From contig BSBM01000904.1 in assembly GCA_027924585.1 (NCBI GenBank), positions 20,607,001-20,671,000 of the forward strand: a stretch of DNA of 64,000 bases, in the 5' to 3' direction. The number at the start of each line of letters is the position of its first letter. The stretch's first letter is position 1. The notes under the pieces are model-generated. The model searched no databases and was not told the DNA's origin. It worked only from the letters and a program-made list of their open reading frames with translations. Positions 1 through 11,991 of the stretch are shown piece by piece. This DNA is from Larix kaempferi (lineage: Eukaryota > Streptophyta > Pinopsida > Pinales > Pinaceae). The position numbers and the translations under genes are program-made.

Positions 1-2403
1 TAGTCCATTTGGAAATCCTGGTCCAAGAATTTAGAGAGTTGAAGGGTTTCATGAATGTGAACTTTGATAATGGCCCAGACTGCTTGATTATTAAAAATAC
101 TTTGGTTCCATTCTTTCCATATTTCCCAAACCAACAGTCTCGATAAAATTTTCCACGGTCTATTTAGAATGGCGTTATTGAAAGGATCATCTACCCATCT
201 TGTCTTGGTCATAGTTGGGCTTCCTCTAGCACGATCGAATATTTTGAATAACATGGCACTTTTGTCCCATAATTGTGAAATAAAGGGAAGTATATAATAG
301 ATGATTGGTGGTTTCTTATTCCTTTTTGCATAAGAAGCATATGGATGGAATAGGGAATCCCTTCTTGAGAAGATTGTCCTGGGTGAGGATACTCCCTTTA
401 ATCATAAGCCATAAGAATGTAGCAACCTTGGGCCAAAGTTTCTGATTCCAAAAACTTCCCATATTGGTTCCCTCAGCATATTTTGTTGGTTAGTTTCTAG
501 GGAATAAGCTTCTTTAACAGTGAAGTGCCCCTTGGGAAGGTAGCCCCATCATAGCTTGTCCATATCGGGTTTCTTTCTTATGGATCTCTCTTGTAGTTCC
601 TCCCAAAAAAAGACCCATCCTCCTGATGATCCCTCAACAACCATTGATAAGGAGGAATCCACCTGCAGTAATCACTTTCCTCATCGTTATCCCAATACTT
701 ACATACTTGCGTCATACCCATGTCACGCACATTTTCAACTTGTTGAGTGGAAGTGGTTGCAATTGCCATAAACTAGGTAGCTATTTCCATGGGTCCTCCC
801 ATAAGGAGGTAATTCGACCATCATGGATCCCCCAAAAGTTGGCTGTTGTACCAAAGCTCTATTTTGAGAAGGAAGGTTCTATATGTGAGATCCTCCAGTC
901 TCTTCTGAGTGGCGAATGTGATCCTGCTTTTCAAGATACAAAACATATCTTTTGTGCCATAAGACAACCCACGATTTCGAGGTGTAGGTGACCCATCACC
1001 ACCCATTTTTCTCCCCTAACACTTTGCTCATAACCTAGGGGCCCCTTAGACCTAGTTCTCTATCAAGCTTAAGACAACATAAGTTTTCCCATTTAACCAA
1101 TTCCCACTTGCTGTGAATGTCCAATCCTCCCCATCGGAATTTTTGTTGAAGGAAACCTTTCAAAACATATTTTGAGTTAGTCATAATAGAGAAGAGATTT
1201 AGAGGCATTGATTGAAGAACCAATTTTACACGGATAAGACAACTAGCAAGGTTGAGCGGCCTAAGAGTCCAATCAGAGAGTCTTTTGGCCAGCTTGGCCA
1301 ATAGTTCCTCCCAAGAGGATCATCTGAACACAACATTTGTGAGAGGATCCCCAAGGTACTTGGATGGAAGGGAGCTACCCAGGAAGCTAAGAATTCATGA
1401 GATATTCTTGAGTGATGGTTGGAGTGTTGAAAAAAAAAATTTGAGATTTCTCATGGTTAATGGAGGTTCCAAAGGATTCCATGAATAGACAAAGAGTTGA
1501 TTTAAGGGCTCTAGATTCTCTTATGGAAGAGTAGCCCATGAGCAATGTGTCATCCACAAATTGTTGATGTGTATGATCTTTTGTCTTGGGGGTGGAGAGA
1601 TAGGCATTTGATATCTTGCCTTATATCCATGGCAGTGATAGTGCGACTTAGGCCTTCTACCATAAGGATAAAGAGGCAAGATGAAAGTGGGTCACCCTTC
1701 AGAATTCCTTTAGACTGTTTGAAAGGATCTAAGGGGGATTCATTGAGAAGGATGGAAAAAAAAGAAGAATAAGTCAAGGCCATAATCCAGCTTGTCCATT
1801 CTTGGCTAAAGCCAAAGGAAAGGAACATCTTCCAGATGTACTCCCAACTAAGCTTGTCGATAGCTTTCGACATGTCTAGTTATCAACATTCCATGCTTTA
1901 TAGTGGTTTTCAAAGAATGAATAACCTCATGGGACATGATAATACCATTTAGGATTTGTCAAACCTCCACATATCTTGATTGTTCAAAAGAAATCAAAAT
2001 AAGTAGAAGTGGCTTGAGCTTGTTTGCCAAAACTTTAGTGTAATTTTATAAGTAACATTGCAAAGGGAGATAAGACTAGACTTACCAAGGGTCTTAGCAT
2101 CATCCTCTTTTGGGCATGAGAGAAAAGAAACTAGAGTTGAACACCTATAACACATTTTTAGAGACCTTGGAATCCTCAAGAGACATCCTAATTGATTGTT
2201 TCATAACAATAGTTGAAAAAGTCCGTTCTGAAACCATTCGGTCTAGGAGATTTCCCTTCTGCCATTTGTTGTATAGTGATTTCCATCTCAGCCATCTCAA
2301 TGAGCTTCATCAAACTATCTTTTCGAGGAGTGACCAATGAAAGGGTTATTAAATTAATGGGATGAGTAGTAAAATTGTTTAATACTAGAAAAGTTGATAG
2401 CAA
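1..2403 (-). mobile_element. L1-type LINE remnant (RT, zf-RVT, C-terminal part)
   Basis: Decayed non-LTR retrotransposon ORF2 read on the minus strand in several frames. In coding order: RT entry motif 'GKSPRPNGF' (2403-2188); RT core with 'DPLSSCLFILMVEGLSR' (1873-1550); the FVDD form of the catalytic YADD box at about 1557-1534; a post-RT segment with 'KRLSDWTLRPLNLASCL' and 'RWGGLD' (1301-1035); then a reverse-transcriptase zinc-binding segment with 'TFLWLMIKGSILTQ' and a CxxC-type 'ICFLCKKE' (about 420-318). C-terminal sequence runs off the left edge. Stops and frameshifts separate every block, so it is dead. The order RT then zf-RVT is typical of plant L1-clade ORF2. The EEP endonuclease end is not visible, so it is 5'-truncated or lost beyond 2.4 kb. 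Confidence 0.9.
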
Positions 2404-3252
2404 TTAATTTTTGCATTATAAAAATTTATAAATATCAAATCTCGAGCCTCAAAATTGCATAATAATGCCAAGTGTTATCTATCTAGTACACTTATGTACT
2501 TTAACAATTAAAACATTACTATAAGGAATTGCATGTAGAAATTATTAGGAGTTTAAATGATCTTATCTTTGGATGGAATTTTGAGATAGATCCCTAGTAG
2601 GGTTGTTGAATCTTCTAAATAAAGATTAAGGTGTATCACGAAAAGAGATTTTTATTTAAGTATGATGATAATAGAAGAATCTTAAATTTTGTTTGGATTC
2701 AATTGAATGATGGTATCTTTTGAAAAAGTATGGAAAGATTAAAGAGAAAAAGAGTCTTTAGGTAATGAAACCTAGATGGAAATGAATCTATATGCTGCTG
2801 ACATAATTATTTATAAGCAGTTTTGACTGCAAAAGGACAATAAGAATATTGAAGAGTTTACATTCATGCATTAGAATGAATTCAAAAATATGCACAAATT
2901 AGTGAATGAACATGTGTAATATGGTTAATTGTTAAGCAATTGAAGCAAAGTAATTTTTTCCTTTATACTAACATTTCATGAAGTGATCTTAACTACGACT
3001 GATGATATGATCAAAGATGAACATTGATTATAAAAACATTTATATAGATAAGTTGAGCTAAATTGCTCAAGAGTAAGAAATGATTTACTTTACCTTTTAT
3101 TTGGATTATAGGATTTTAAGAATCACGATTAGTAGTAAGACTTATGATTGATGATGTGTAAAATGCATGGAATATGTTAAGTAAATAATATTTTGTTGCT
3201 ATTATGTTGCATGTGGCATGCAAGAAATAATAAATGATTGTTACTAAGTAAA
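2404..3252 (+). other. AT-rich spacer; possible decayed retrotransposon gag
   Basis: No open gene. Between about 2850 and 3070 one plus frame, with many stops, reads like a UBN2-type gag: 'NIEEFTFMH', then 'EVILTTTDDMIKDEH' after a gap. It lies in the same orientation as the 3' LTR at 4194 and could be the remnant of that element's gag after internal deletion. This rests on recollection of gag consensus only and is weak. Confidence 0.25.
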
Positions 3253-3440
3253 TTTCCTGGACTCAAACGAGAAGGTTTGAGGGGAAAAGAATATTTCCTG
3301 AACTCGAACGAGAAGGTTTGAGAGGAAAAGAATATTTCTTGGACTTGAACGAGAAGGTTTGAGGGGAAAAAAATATTTCTTGGACTCAAACAAGAAGGTT
3401 TGAGGGGAAAAGAATATTTCTTGGACTCAAGCAGAATGGC
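3253..3440. repeat. 41-bp minisatellite, about 4.5 units
   Basis: Units begin at 3253, 3294, 3335, 3376 and 3417, exactly 41 bp apart. Each has the core 'gagaaggtttgaggggaaaa' or a close variant. The period is not a multiple of three, so the array is not a coding repeat; the minus-strand frame through it is a by-product. It sits inside the putative LTR-retrotransposon internal region. Confidence 0.9.
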
Positions 3441-4193
3441 TGCATCTTGCACTTACTCACTAGCAGTTGCAGGAGGTAACTTCCCTAAAAATGTGGTCAT
3501 GTTCCCCATGGAAGTGGAACAGAGCAGGTGGCTCGTTGAATGTTATACTGACCCAACGACCTAGAAAGACTTAATCCATCGAATGGGTAGGAGGCTCACT
3601 AGATTTTCCTTGTGATTTGCACACAAGAAGATTTGATGAGGAGAATGATAACTACTGAGTTGCAAAGTGAGACTGTCTAATTATTCTATTGAGTTTACAG
3701 AGAGTATTCTGTTTGCAAAGTTTGATTTGCCGAGTTTCAAAAGAACATAACTCGAGGAAGCGTTCTGTGTATAGCAGAGGGACTGCTGAAATTCCAAACT
3801 CATGGGAGAGTTTGATGATCAACAAAGTCTTCTTGAAAGAATTGTATTTTGATATAAGCAAATGTTAATTATTTGTCTTGTAACTAGACTATGAGATGCA
3901 TTTATGTGTGTATGTTATGAATGCTAGAGTAAGCAAATATTTCCTCAAGGATGAGGATGAATGATAAAACATTTACTGTTTAAAATTTTGTATACTTATG
4001 TTAAACTAAAGAATATTGGGAAATCTTGTACGAGTCGTACAATGTGCAGGTTATAAGTGAAGAGAGCTTGCAAAAATCGTAAAAATGTGAAGGCGACCAA
4101 AGCAGAAAAATAAAGCAAGCGAAAGATGGTGAAAGGATGCAAAAGACAAACTGTTGAACACCGAGGACGGTGTTATTCTTAAGGGGAGGAGTG
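3441..4193 (+). mobile_element. Internal 3' region of LTR retrotransposon with polypurine tract
   Basis: No domain is recognisable. The last bases before the LTR contain a purine run 'aaggggagga' (4181-4190) directly upstream of the LTR start, as expected for the plus-strand primer site of reverse transcription. A short frame ending 'EDGVILKGRSV' then stop overlaps it, resembling the end of Ty3-gypsy polyproteins, which often run into the tract. Integrase, RT and protease are not visible, so the element is internally deleted or very decayed. Confidence 0.55.
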
Positions 4194-5987
4194 TGTAACA
4201 TCCCTCAAATTCAACCCCTATTATTATTATTCTTGTAAATGTAATTGTAAATTTTATAAATGAATTTGTAACTATGTGTGTATGGCCTTGGTGAGGAGCT
4301 CAAGGCCAAGGCCCCACTAGAGGACCTTGAGTGTATTGTATTTTATCCTTCCTAGCTTATATTAATAACTTAGGAGACTAAAAGTGTTAGGACACTGAGA
4401 GTAAAATAAACTAACTTCACTATGTCATAAAACTTACAAGTTAGTTATAAGTCCTTTAAGAGAAGAAGTTATGGCTAGAAGCCATAAAAATCTAAGATAT
4501 GACACTAAGGTATATTATTATATATATATGAGAAAGAATTAAAATATCGAAAGAATGTATAGTATAATTATACAAAAGAATTATGTAAATGATTAATGAA
4601 AGTAAATAAAAATCATTTTATAAACTAGTATACTTGTTTATACTAAAAATTATATATATATATATATATAAAGAAAGATCTACGAATACTCACTTTTATA
4701 CCATGGATTAGATAACACCTATTTTGGCTTATAGACAAAGAATAAGAAAAAGGACTAATTGATAATGTTACAACCATTTTGGGCAAAAGTGGAAGCTGAT
4801 AAGTATTACATATAGTATCAACAGTGAAAAGGTAGAAACAAAATAATAATTAGAGTATAAACTCACTTATGAAAACCACAACTTATTTAAGAAGGCAAAT
4901 CGTATAAGCATAGTTTATAGATCTTTTCCCAATCTAAGCTTGGAGTGGAGCGAGTCATCATAACCGAAAAGTAACTAGTAAAGTTAGGTTCTAGAGGCAC
5001 CACTTGGCATGGTTAAAGAGTTCTAAAGGGTAACGACTCATTGAGGTGTTGAAAGCCGAGTTGGAGGACTAGCCATTTGTCTATTTTAGAAGACGCACTA
5101 GTCCTACATGATAAATGTCATGAGAGATTTGTGCAAATAGTTTTGTAAGAGTATTTTGATATAAGTTATTAGTATTGGAATTATAGATTCATGTTTTGGC
5201 ATTAGTAATTCATGTTTTGGCATTAGTAATTCATGATGTAGATTATGAAAAATTAGTGATGTGTATATAGGTTTATTTATGTCATTTTATAAGGAAAGTC
5301 TTGATGTTAGAGTTTTATATTTAAAATGGTCTTCATGAGAGAAGTTGTGAGGAAGTGGAAAAAGTTATGACAATAACTTGTTGCAAGATGTAACCTCCTT
5401 GAGAAAATATAATAATATATATCACACACTTTTTTGTGGACATAGCCCAAGGAGTGGGTGAACCACGTTAAAATTGGTCTCTTCCTATGTTGTATGTCTC
5501 TTGATATTGTGTTATTTTAATTATGGTTGTTTTGATTATGTAAATTTAATGGCTTGTTATTCATATCATTGGTTAAGTGTTGTATTGCTTGATTATAAAC
5601 GTTCACCATAAGATGTTCTTGTATATATGTCTCTTGACCAATTATTCCAAGCTAGCACTAATGGGTAAGATTCTCAAAGTTAAAATTGATACAACTTATG
5701 ATTAGACATGTAGTGGACTCCTACTCTTACCTTGTGAAAACTTACTATTTATGTAAAGTGAATTTGAGTGGTTATTATTTATGGCAATCAAGGGGTAGGT
5801 GTTGTCTAAACTTTTGGATAATTAAGAAAAGTATTTTGTAGAAACGATTACGCATACTTCTTATTCTGATGGATAATTAATCGATATTATGCTTAAAGGA
5901 AATTAGAGTTTTTCATATCTTAATGTGCATCGAGAAATTTTTTGAAAATTTACAAATTTATTAACTCACAAATTTGGGTTTGTTACA
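4194..5987 (+). mobile_element. 3' LTR (about 1.79 kb) of a Ty3-gypsy-like element
   Basis: Starts TGTAACATCC immediately after a polypurine tract and ends GGGTTTGTTACA. The terminal 7-mers TGTAACA and TGTTACA are perfect inverted repeats, with TG...CA ends. The bases flanking it (gagtg before, cttcg after) do not match, which fits an LTR still attached to its internal region rather than a solo LTR. No second LTR is in the window. LTR length and the 'LKGRSV'-tract arrangement suggest a chromovirus-type gypsy element, which is inference. It contains no gene. Confidence 0.7.
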
Positions 5988-5990
5988 CTT

Positions 5991-6620
5991 CGTGTCTTCT
6001 ATGTTGTGGTATTTTTGTACATTAGGTATTTAGTCATAGCTATATTGCTCTCAAGAGAGGAGAGACTTCTTCAATAAGGAGACTAGGATATGGTGTATTA
6101 TCTTTAATTTTGAGATTATAAGTTATAAAAAGCTTTTGGATTTGCTTTATCTTTATTCACGATTCTCTAGAGATGTTGTAGTCCCAAACTTCACAACCAT
6201 ATAAGTTAACAAGAAGGACAAGAGTCTCAAAGATGAGTTTCTTTTTATCCCAAAGCCAACTATACACTAATTTACATTTGTTTTCAAGTCCATAACAAGC
6301 TTTCCACCCTCCCTTTATCATTTTCTTAATGATATAGTTCCAATTAAGTGTGCGATGAAAATCGATTCCGAGATATTTGTATCAAGTCACTTCCTCAAGT
6401 TGTTGTTGTCATCCATGAAATTAACATTAGAAATCATGTTGGATTTGATAATTGTAACATTTGTTTTGTTAGTGTCAACAATGATACTTGTATTAGAGAA
6501 AAACATCTTTGATAATTTTTAGTGGCTTCTCATGATCATAGGGACTAGTACGAACAATATCATTGTGTAAAGAAGGATGATGATTATATACCATCTAGAG
6601 TAGTATAACACATCTTGCTT
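5991..6620 (-). mobile_element. LINE reverse-transcriptase remnant
   Basis: The minus strand reads, with interruptions, the post-catalytic RT region of a plant LINE: 'YLGIDFHRTLNWN', 'KMIKGGWKACYGLENK', 'LLVNLYGCEVWDYN', and further on 'MTKYLMYKNTTT'. At least one frameshift (about 6050) and internal stops are present. The 'YGCEVW' signature differs from the element at 1-2403, so this looks like another LINE lineage. The copy begins directly after the LTR end, so the LTR element may have inserted next to it or into it. Confidence 0.75.
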
Positions 6621-6660
6621 ATTCCAAATAACCTAGAACTTGTCAATTTATATATTAGTA

Positions 6661-6810
6661 GTGTAGATCCATCTTAAATCTAGATCTATCAAGCACGAGT
6701 GTAGATCCATCTTAAACCTAGATCTATCAAGCATCTATAGGGATATCTAAGTTTAAGATGGATCTAGGCTATTTTTAATTTTTCATATGTTTAAGATGGA
6801 TCTAGACTAG
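6661..6810. repeat. Short direct and inverted repeats around 'gatccatcttaaa'
   Basis: 'gtgtagatccatcttaaa' occurs at 6661 and 6699 (38-bp spacing). Its inverse 'tttaagatggatcta' occurs at about 6752 and 6790, again 38 bp apart. The block can fold back on itself. No coding sequence. Confidence 0.7.
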
Positions 6811-6912
6811 TTTTAATTATTTTAATTTATGAGTGGATATGAATTTTTTTAATTATTTTTATCTGAGTTTACGATGTATCTATGTTGTTACAACATTAGA
6901 ACATCTCCCTGG

Positions 6913-7235
6913 GCTATATCTTCTCAGCTGCCCTCAAGGGTTCCTAAACTTTGCATTAATAGTTTTCACACAATTTTATCAAAATAACTCTCAAGTCAAT
7001 AGTTTTTGCACTATGTTAAATGTCTTAAAAAAAATCAATAAATCAACACAAAAGATTTGTTTTATTGTACAAAGCTATATCTTTTCAGAGGCCCTCAATG
7101 TTCCTAAACTTTGCATTAATAGTTGTTGCACAATTTTATCAAAACAACTCTCAAGTCGATAGTTTTTACACTGTGTCAAAAGTTTTAAGAAAAATCAATA
7201 ACTCAACACAAAAGATTTGTTTTATTATGGTTCAT
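6913..7235. repeat. 161-bp tandem duplication
   Basis: Two adjacent units, 6913-7073 and 7074-7235, both start 'gctatatctt' and share 'cctaaactttgcattaatag' and 'caacacaaaagatttgtttt'. The two open frames across it are repeats of each other and look non-coding. Confidence 0.85.
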
Positions 7236-8019
7236 AATGATTCTAAATATAACAAGGTAGTTTAGATTTAAATAATAGCTATTAAATGTGATGGAGTTTT
7301 TAACTTTTCTTTTTCAAAATGATTTTCTAACCATATATATATAAATTTAAATTAATAAATATTAATTATATATTTTTTAAATCACTAATCAATAAAATTA
7401 TATATATATATAATTTTTTCAAATAATTGATATATGATATCCACTCACATGTTTTATATATGTGTGTTTTTTAATGATTTTGATTTTTGTAAGGATGAAA
7501 GGAAGAATAGGAAAGACTTTATATAGAGTTAATGAAATTCTTAATATTAAAAATGGTGATACAAAACGATATTAAGAGAAAATTTAATATTATTAGTTAG
7601 TATTCCAAAAAAAATAGTTGCAAATTAAATTTATACTTTATTTCTCGTAACCTCATGTTTGATCACCATCTAAGTAAATTTTATCAACGTGTATTTCATT
7701 TGTAAAATTCTTAAGTTCTTTACAATTTAATTGTAATTAAGATTTTAAAAAATTTATATCAAAATTTTTTCAAAATATTGCCATAAAAAAAGTTAATAAT
7801 CAGTTTGAAATCATCGAACTTTTCGACTAGCGTTTTCCAATGTGTGTTTCCACTCCATCTTCATCGAAAATGTAGTGTTGCAACTAATCAAATCATAAAG
7901 TGAGGAGATGGCATGATGGCAATGTCCTAGAAGTAATATAACAAAACAAAGATTCTATTCACACATGTATTTATTAGTACAATTATTTAATTTGTGTTTG
8001 GTGAATATAGATAGGTTAC
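7236..8019. other. AT-rich spacer, no gene seen
   Basis: Long A/T runs and (TA)n stretches near 7335 and 7400. No domain or splice-consistent coding signal was found on either strand. Confidence 0.6.
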
Positions 8020-8121
8020 AAGTTATCTATTCCTTATTCTTCATGTGTAGTTGTGATCACTCATTGTCACAAGTTATCTATTCCTTATTCTTCATATGTA
8101 GTTGTGATCACCCATTATGTG
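8020..8121. repeat. 51-bp tandem duplication
   Basis: 'aagttatctattccttattc' recurs at 8020 and 8071 with the following 'ttcat(g/a)tgtagttgtgatcac'. Two nearly identical units in an AT-rich spacer. Confidence 0.85.
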
Positions 8122-8899
8122 CCATGAATTACAAATTATACATCTATTGGTTAGTTATTTTTTATATTCCATTTTTTTTATAATTGTTTATTTTAAATTT
8201 GGAATAACTGTCATAAAATCCATCTTGATGCTGCATAGTTACAAAATTCGAATTCAAATAGAAATAAAATTCAAATTAAAAATTTTCAATTCTTGACAAA
8301 AATTCAGCCTTGGTTTAGTAAAAATTAAGTATTTATACAAATGAAATACTGTAAAACTTGATTATGCTTCGAAATATCTACCATTCAAACTCTATGTTAT
8401 TTTCAAGATGTCTATACGCAGCTTCAAGATGTCTAAGACAATTATTTTGTGATTAGAGAGACGATTGTTCAAGATGTTATTTTCCAAATGTTATTTGAGG
8501 ATTTCATGATGTTAATTTCTGATTATAGAGACAATTAACAAGTTAATGTGATACAGTATAGTGTGCAGGGGATTTTACAAGATTGGCGGTTCTTATAATG
8601 GATGCGTGGCTGAATTGAATTAACTTCAGTGTAACAAGTGTATAGTGGGGATTCATTTCATGGTCATCGTATCTTGTTATGGTCAAATGCATCTTGATTA
8701 AGATTTAAATAAGCTCCAGTTAAGCGGTGGTTAAGAAAAGGGGTATGTTTATTAAATAGTATTTGCTTATGTTTATATTAATTAGTTTAATGTTTAGTCT
8801 TTGTTTAACAACCAACCATCTTCACAAAACTAAGTGGTTAGCTACACCTATCAGTGTTCACAGACCACTTTACTTGTGGTTGTGCTAGTTGTAGATTAA
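8122..8899. other. AT-rich spacer, no gene seen
   Basis: No coding frame of interest. The right end may hold the former promoter of the adjacent CRK pseudogene, but no element can be pointed to. Confidence 0.5.
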
Positions 8900-9835
8900 A
8901 ATTGAATTTAGAGAGGATTTCTCCCCTGGCCAGAGTTGTGACGATTGTGAACTTTGATAGCATTCTGCATGTTCTCCATTGGTCGGCCATGCTATAACCT
9001 TAACTATGGTCTTGATCCTCACTTTTCATGGACAGGGCAGCCAGTTTGAGAGCAATCTAAATAGAGTCTTTGATATGCTAGTTCAACGCATGCCCCAGAC
9101 TGGGTTTAACATTTCTGTATATGGCAAAAGTCATGACCAAATATATGGCATGCTCCAATGCAGTCTAACAGTGCTACAGATGTGCACTAAACGTAACGAC
9201 TGCCATTCGAGAAGCTTGTGTGAATGCCTTTGGTAGTAGTATCTGGCCTCTTAAGTGACTCTTACGTTTTGAAAACTATAGTTTCATCGGACAAGTACTG
9301 GACTTGGATCCAGCTCACAGTATTCGGCCTTTCCCCAATATCTCCAACCCTCTCTTAAACCAATTGTCACCAGAAGCTTTAAATGCAACGAAACGATCTG
9401 CTTCCGATACAGCTGTAGACCCGCTATCTCCAAAGATTTACGCTCTCGCCCAGTGCACTTGAGATATATTTAAGGACGATTGCGCAACATGTCTATCAAA
9501 TAGAATCATTTATATTTTCACAGAGTATCTTGGACAGAAACGACTTCATCTATGGGGGAAGAGATGCATAGTTCGTTTCTTTACTTCCACTAGGCTTGCA
9601 TCGCCTCCTGCGGAAACACCACCAAATAGTAGTATATATCATTCTTCAAACCAAGAACCATTGAGGAAACACCACTCCGCTTAGTAGTAGAGACAAGTCT
9701 CAACCAAAACACCGCTAATTTTAGGTGTTGTGGGTGGCTTGGTTCTGTTCTCCACGGTATGCATGTTCGCAACCAGGAGTTTCGTAGATGATTCTTTGTT
9801 TTTACTGCAGATTAGATTTGGCTTTTGGCTTCAGT
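8900..9835 (+). pseudogene. Truncated CRK (Gnk2/DUF26 receptor kinase) pseudogene
   Basis: Collinear with exon 1 of the intact CRK at 45607. Shared stretches include 'ITL', 'TFHGQ', 'GSQFESN', 'QTGFNISV.GKS.DQ.YG.LQC', 'ENYSFIGQ'-like DNA, a second Gnk2 block, and the membrane segment 'ILGVVGGLVLF' followed by an 'ATR' stop-transfer (near 9720-9775). It has lost the block that carries the first cysteine after the signal peptide, the start codon and the reading frame in several places, and the Cx8CxxC motif of domain 1 is disrupted. Homology stops soon after the membrane segment; no kinase exons follow. It is a partial duplicate of the extracellular exon. Confidence 0.85.
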
Positions 9836-9887
9836 TCGTGAATTTTTAGTAGGCATATGCAGACAATACATTGTAAAGGTGTTAGTT

Positions 9888-11040
9888 GACAATTTTGAAA
9901 TTTGGCATGGTATGTCTTATTGTGTGGATGAATGATGGTTGCTTTCATTGTTGGCATAAATATTGTTATACATTGTGGCTATGATTATTGTACCATGGAT
10001 TATTGGCAGCAATATTGTGATAGATTTTGGTTATGATTACTGTAGCAGTTTATATTCATATTGCTGCAAAATTTGCAGTAGTAGGTGTTTGAACTTTATA
10101 TTCATCTTCATCTTCATATTGTAGTAGATGTCAAGCCCCGTGATTTGCAGTAGGTTTCAAAACTTTGAACTTTGTTTTAGATTATGTCAAGCCCTCGACG
10201 TTCTTGATTCAAGCTGCAAAAAAAGAAAATGTTGTGGCTACATTGTCATTGTGTTTGATGACAATTCTGAAATTTGGCCTGGCCTCTCATTTAGTGTGAA
10301 TGTTTGTGCATTGCTTTCGGTGTTGGCACCTAAATTATGATTAATTTTGGTGATGGTTATTGTAGCGTACTTTATTATTATAGCCTAGATTCCTTTGGTC
10401 ATTATGATCAAACAATCATAGAATGGAGATAAACGTTCACACATAAAACCTGCTCATGTATAATAAAACAACTGCAGTTTAGATTAATAGTACTGAATTA
10501 CAATGCCTCTATTTGGAGTGGGTGCCAAGGCCTGGGATTTATAGTATATGTGAAATATGTCACCTAGGTTTTAGTTTATGTCAATCCATCATTATGCTTG
10601 ATTGAAGCTGCATAAAAAGAAAATGTTGTGAATACATTGTTATTGTCTCTAATTACATTTATGAAATTTGGCATGGCCTGTCATTCAGTTGATTGTTTGT
10701 GTGTTGTTTGTGCCTTGCTTTCAGTGTTGGAAGATGAATTATGGTTTATTCTGTTGATGGTTATTGTATCCTATATTATTATTATAGCCTAGATTCCTTT
10801 AGCCATTATGATCAAACATTCATATAATGGAAATAAACAATCATAAATAAAACATGCTCATGTATAATAAAACAACTGTAGTTTATATTAATAGTACTGA
10901 AATACAATGCCTCTATTTGTAGAAGATATCAAGGCCTGGGATTTGTAGTATGTATGAAAATTGTCGCCTAGGATTTGGGTTATCTCAAGCCCTCATCATG
11001 CTTGATTGAAGCTACAAAAAAAGAAAATTCCTTGAGAACA
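9888..11040. repeat. Degenerate tandem repeats of about 394-404 bp
   Basis: Units start near 10174 ('gttttagattatgtcaagcc'), 10568 and 10972, with a partial unit near 9888. They share 'gcctagattccttt', 'cattatgatcaaac' and 'tcatgtataataaaacaact'. No conserved reading frame across units. They lie between the CRK pseudogene and the transposase. Confidence 0.75.
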
Positions 11041-11143
11041 AAATAGAATTTGGGTAGGCTATACACCAAATATCTTATTCTTCACGAGGTTGGGTACCTT
11101 CCCCGTCATTTCTTGTCGGGTTTCCAGTTTGATCCATGTATGG

Positions 11144-11764
11144 TCACCTTACTGAGCATGTTTGATTAGGATGGGTGGGGTTGGTGGAAACAAAATGAGG
11201 CCAATTTACACCTTGCAACCAAGGAGGAATTGAATAGCCATATGCCTGACTTGTGCTTGAGACCCCTGGAATAATTGTAGGTGTTGGATAAGATAACATA
11301 GAATGGGCCTCTGCACTAGTAGGAATAGAGGGGGTGTGTAAACCTGCCTGATTATAGCAGGGTATCTGAATGTTAATAAGATCTCGGTAGAATCGCACAC
11401 TGTTTGCAAATGTTTCTAACGATCCTGCCATCATGTTCCTTTCCTTCGTTGTTCTTGTAGTATCAACCATCACATTCCTTTCCTCAATTTCTCTTGAATA
11501 ATTTTGGTTCATTTGTTGCGCCTTCCTTTCATCCTCTTCTTTCCTTGCCAACTGTTTCTGGTGCTCTTTTTCTTGTCGATTAGCCTCTCTTGCAATCCTT
11601 TCCTGTGCCTGATGTTCAGCAGCAATCATCCTTGCTTCCTTCTTTTCCTTTGCAAGATCTTTCTTCCTTTTTTTTAATTCCTGCAAAGCATGTTTCTTTT
11701 GTTCAGATTCAACCAAAAGGCTTATGTACTCTTTTAAAGTGAGTAGTTGTGAACTCCGACCCAA
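11144..11764 (-). pseudogene. Transposase C-terminal coiled-coil tail
   Basis: A 206-codon open stretch rich in K, E, R, Q and A ('ELKKRKKDLAKEKKEAR', 'QEKEHQKQLARKEEDERK'), forming a long charged coiled coil over about residues 15-95, followed by a P/S/T-rich tail. The first codon is TTG after a stop; upstream coding sequence ('SVNARKPRKDKQY') continues in another frame, so a frameshift lies near 11764. Tigger-type transposases commonly end in such a coiled coil. An acidic linker (12312-11992, D/E-rich) connects it to the DDE domain. Alternatively it is a second protein of the transposon. Confidence 0.6.
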
Positions 11765-11991
11765 TCAGATACTGTTTGTCTTTCCTTGGCTTCCTTGCAT
11801 TGACACTCTCTCCACTGGCAACTTTAGGATTGGCCAAGCCTTGGTGTGTTCCCTAGCAGTGGTTCTTCTGCTAAGATAGGTTCTTTTGTTGCAGTATATT
11901 CTTCGGTTGCATCCTTGTTGTTTATGTTAGGTCATTCTATCAACCCACCATCAACATAAAAATGGACAATCTCATATTGTATGATTTCCAA

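Noticed and set aside
4187-5992. Solo-LTR interpretation of the 4194-5987 LTR
   Set aside because: Flanking five bases differ (gagtg, cttcg) and a polypurine tract precedes it, so it is a 3' LTR of a larger remnant.
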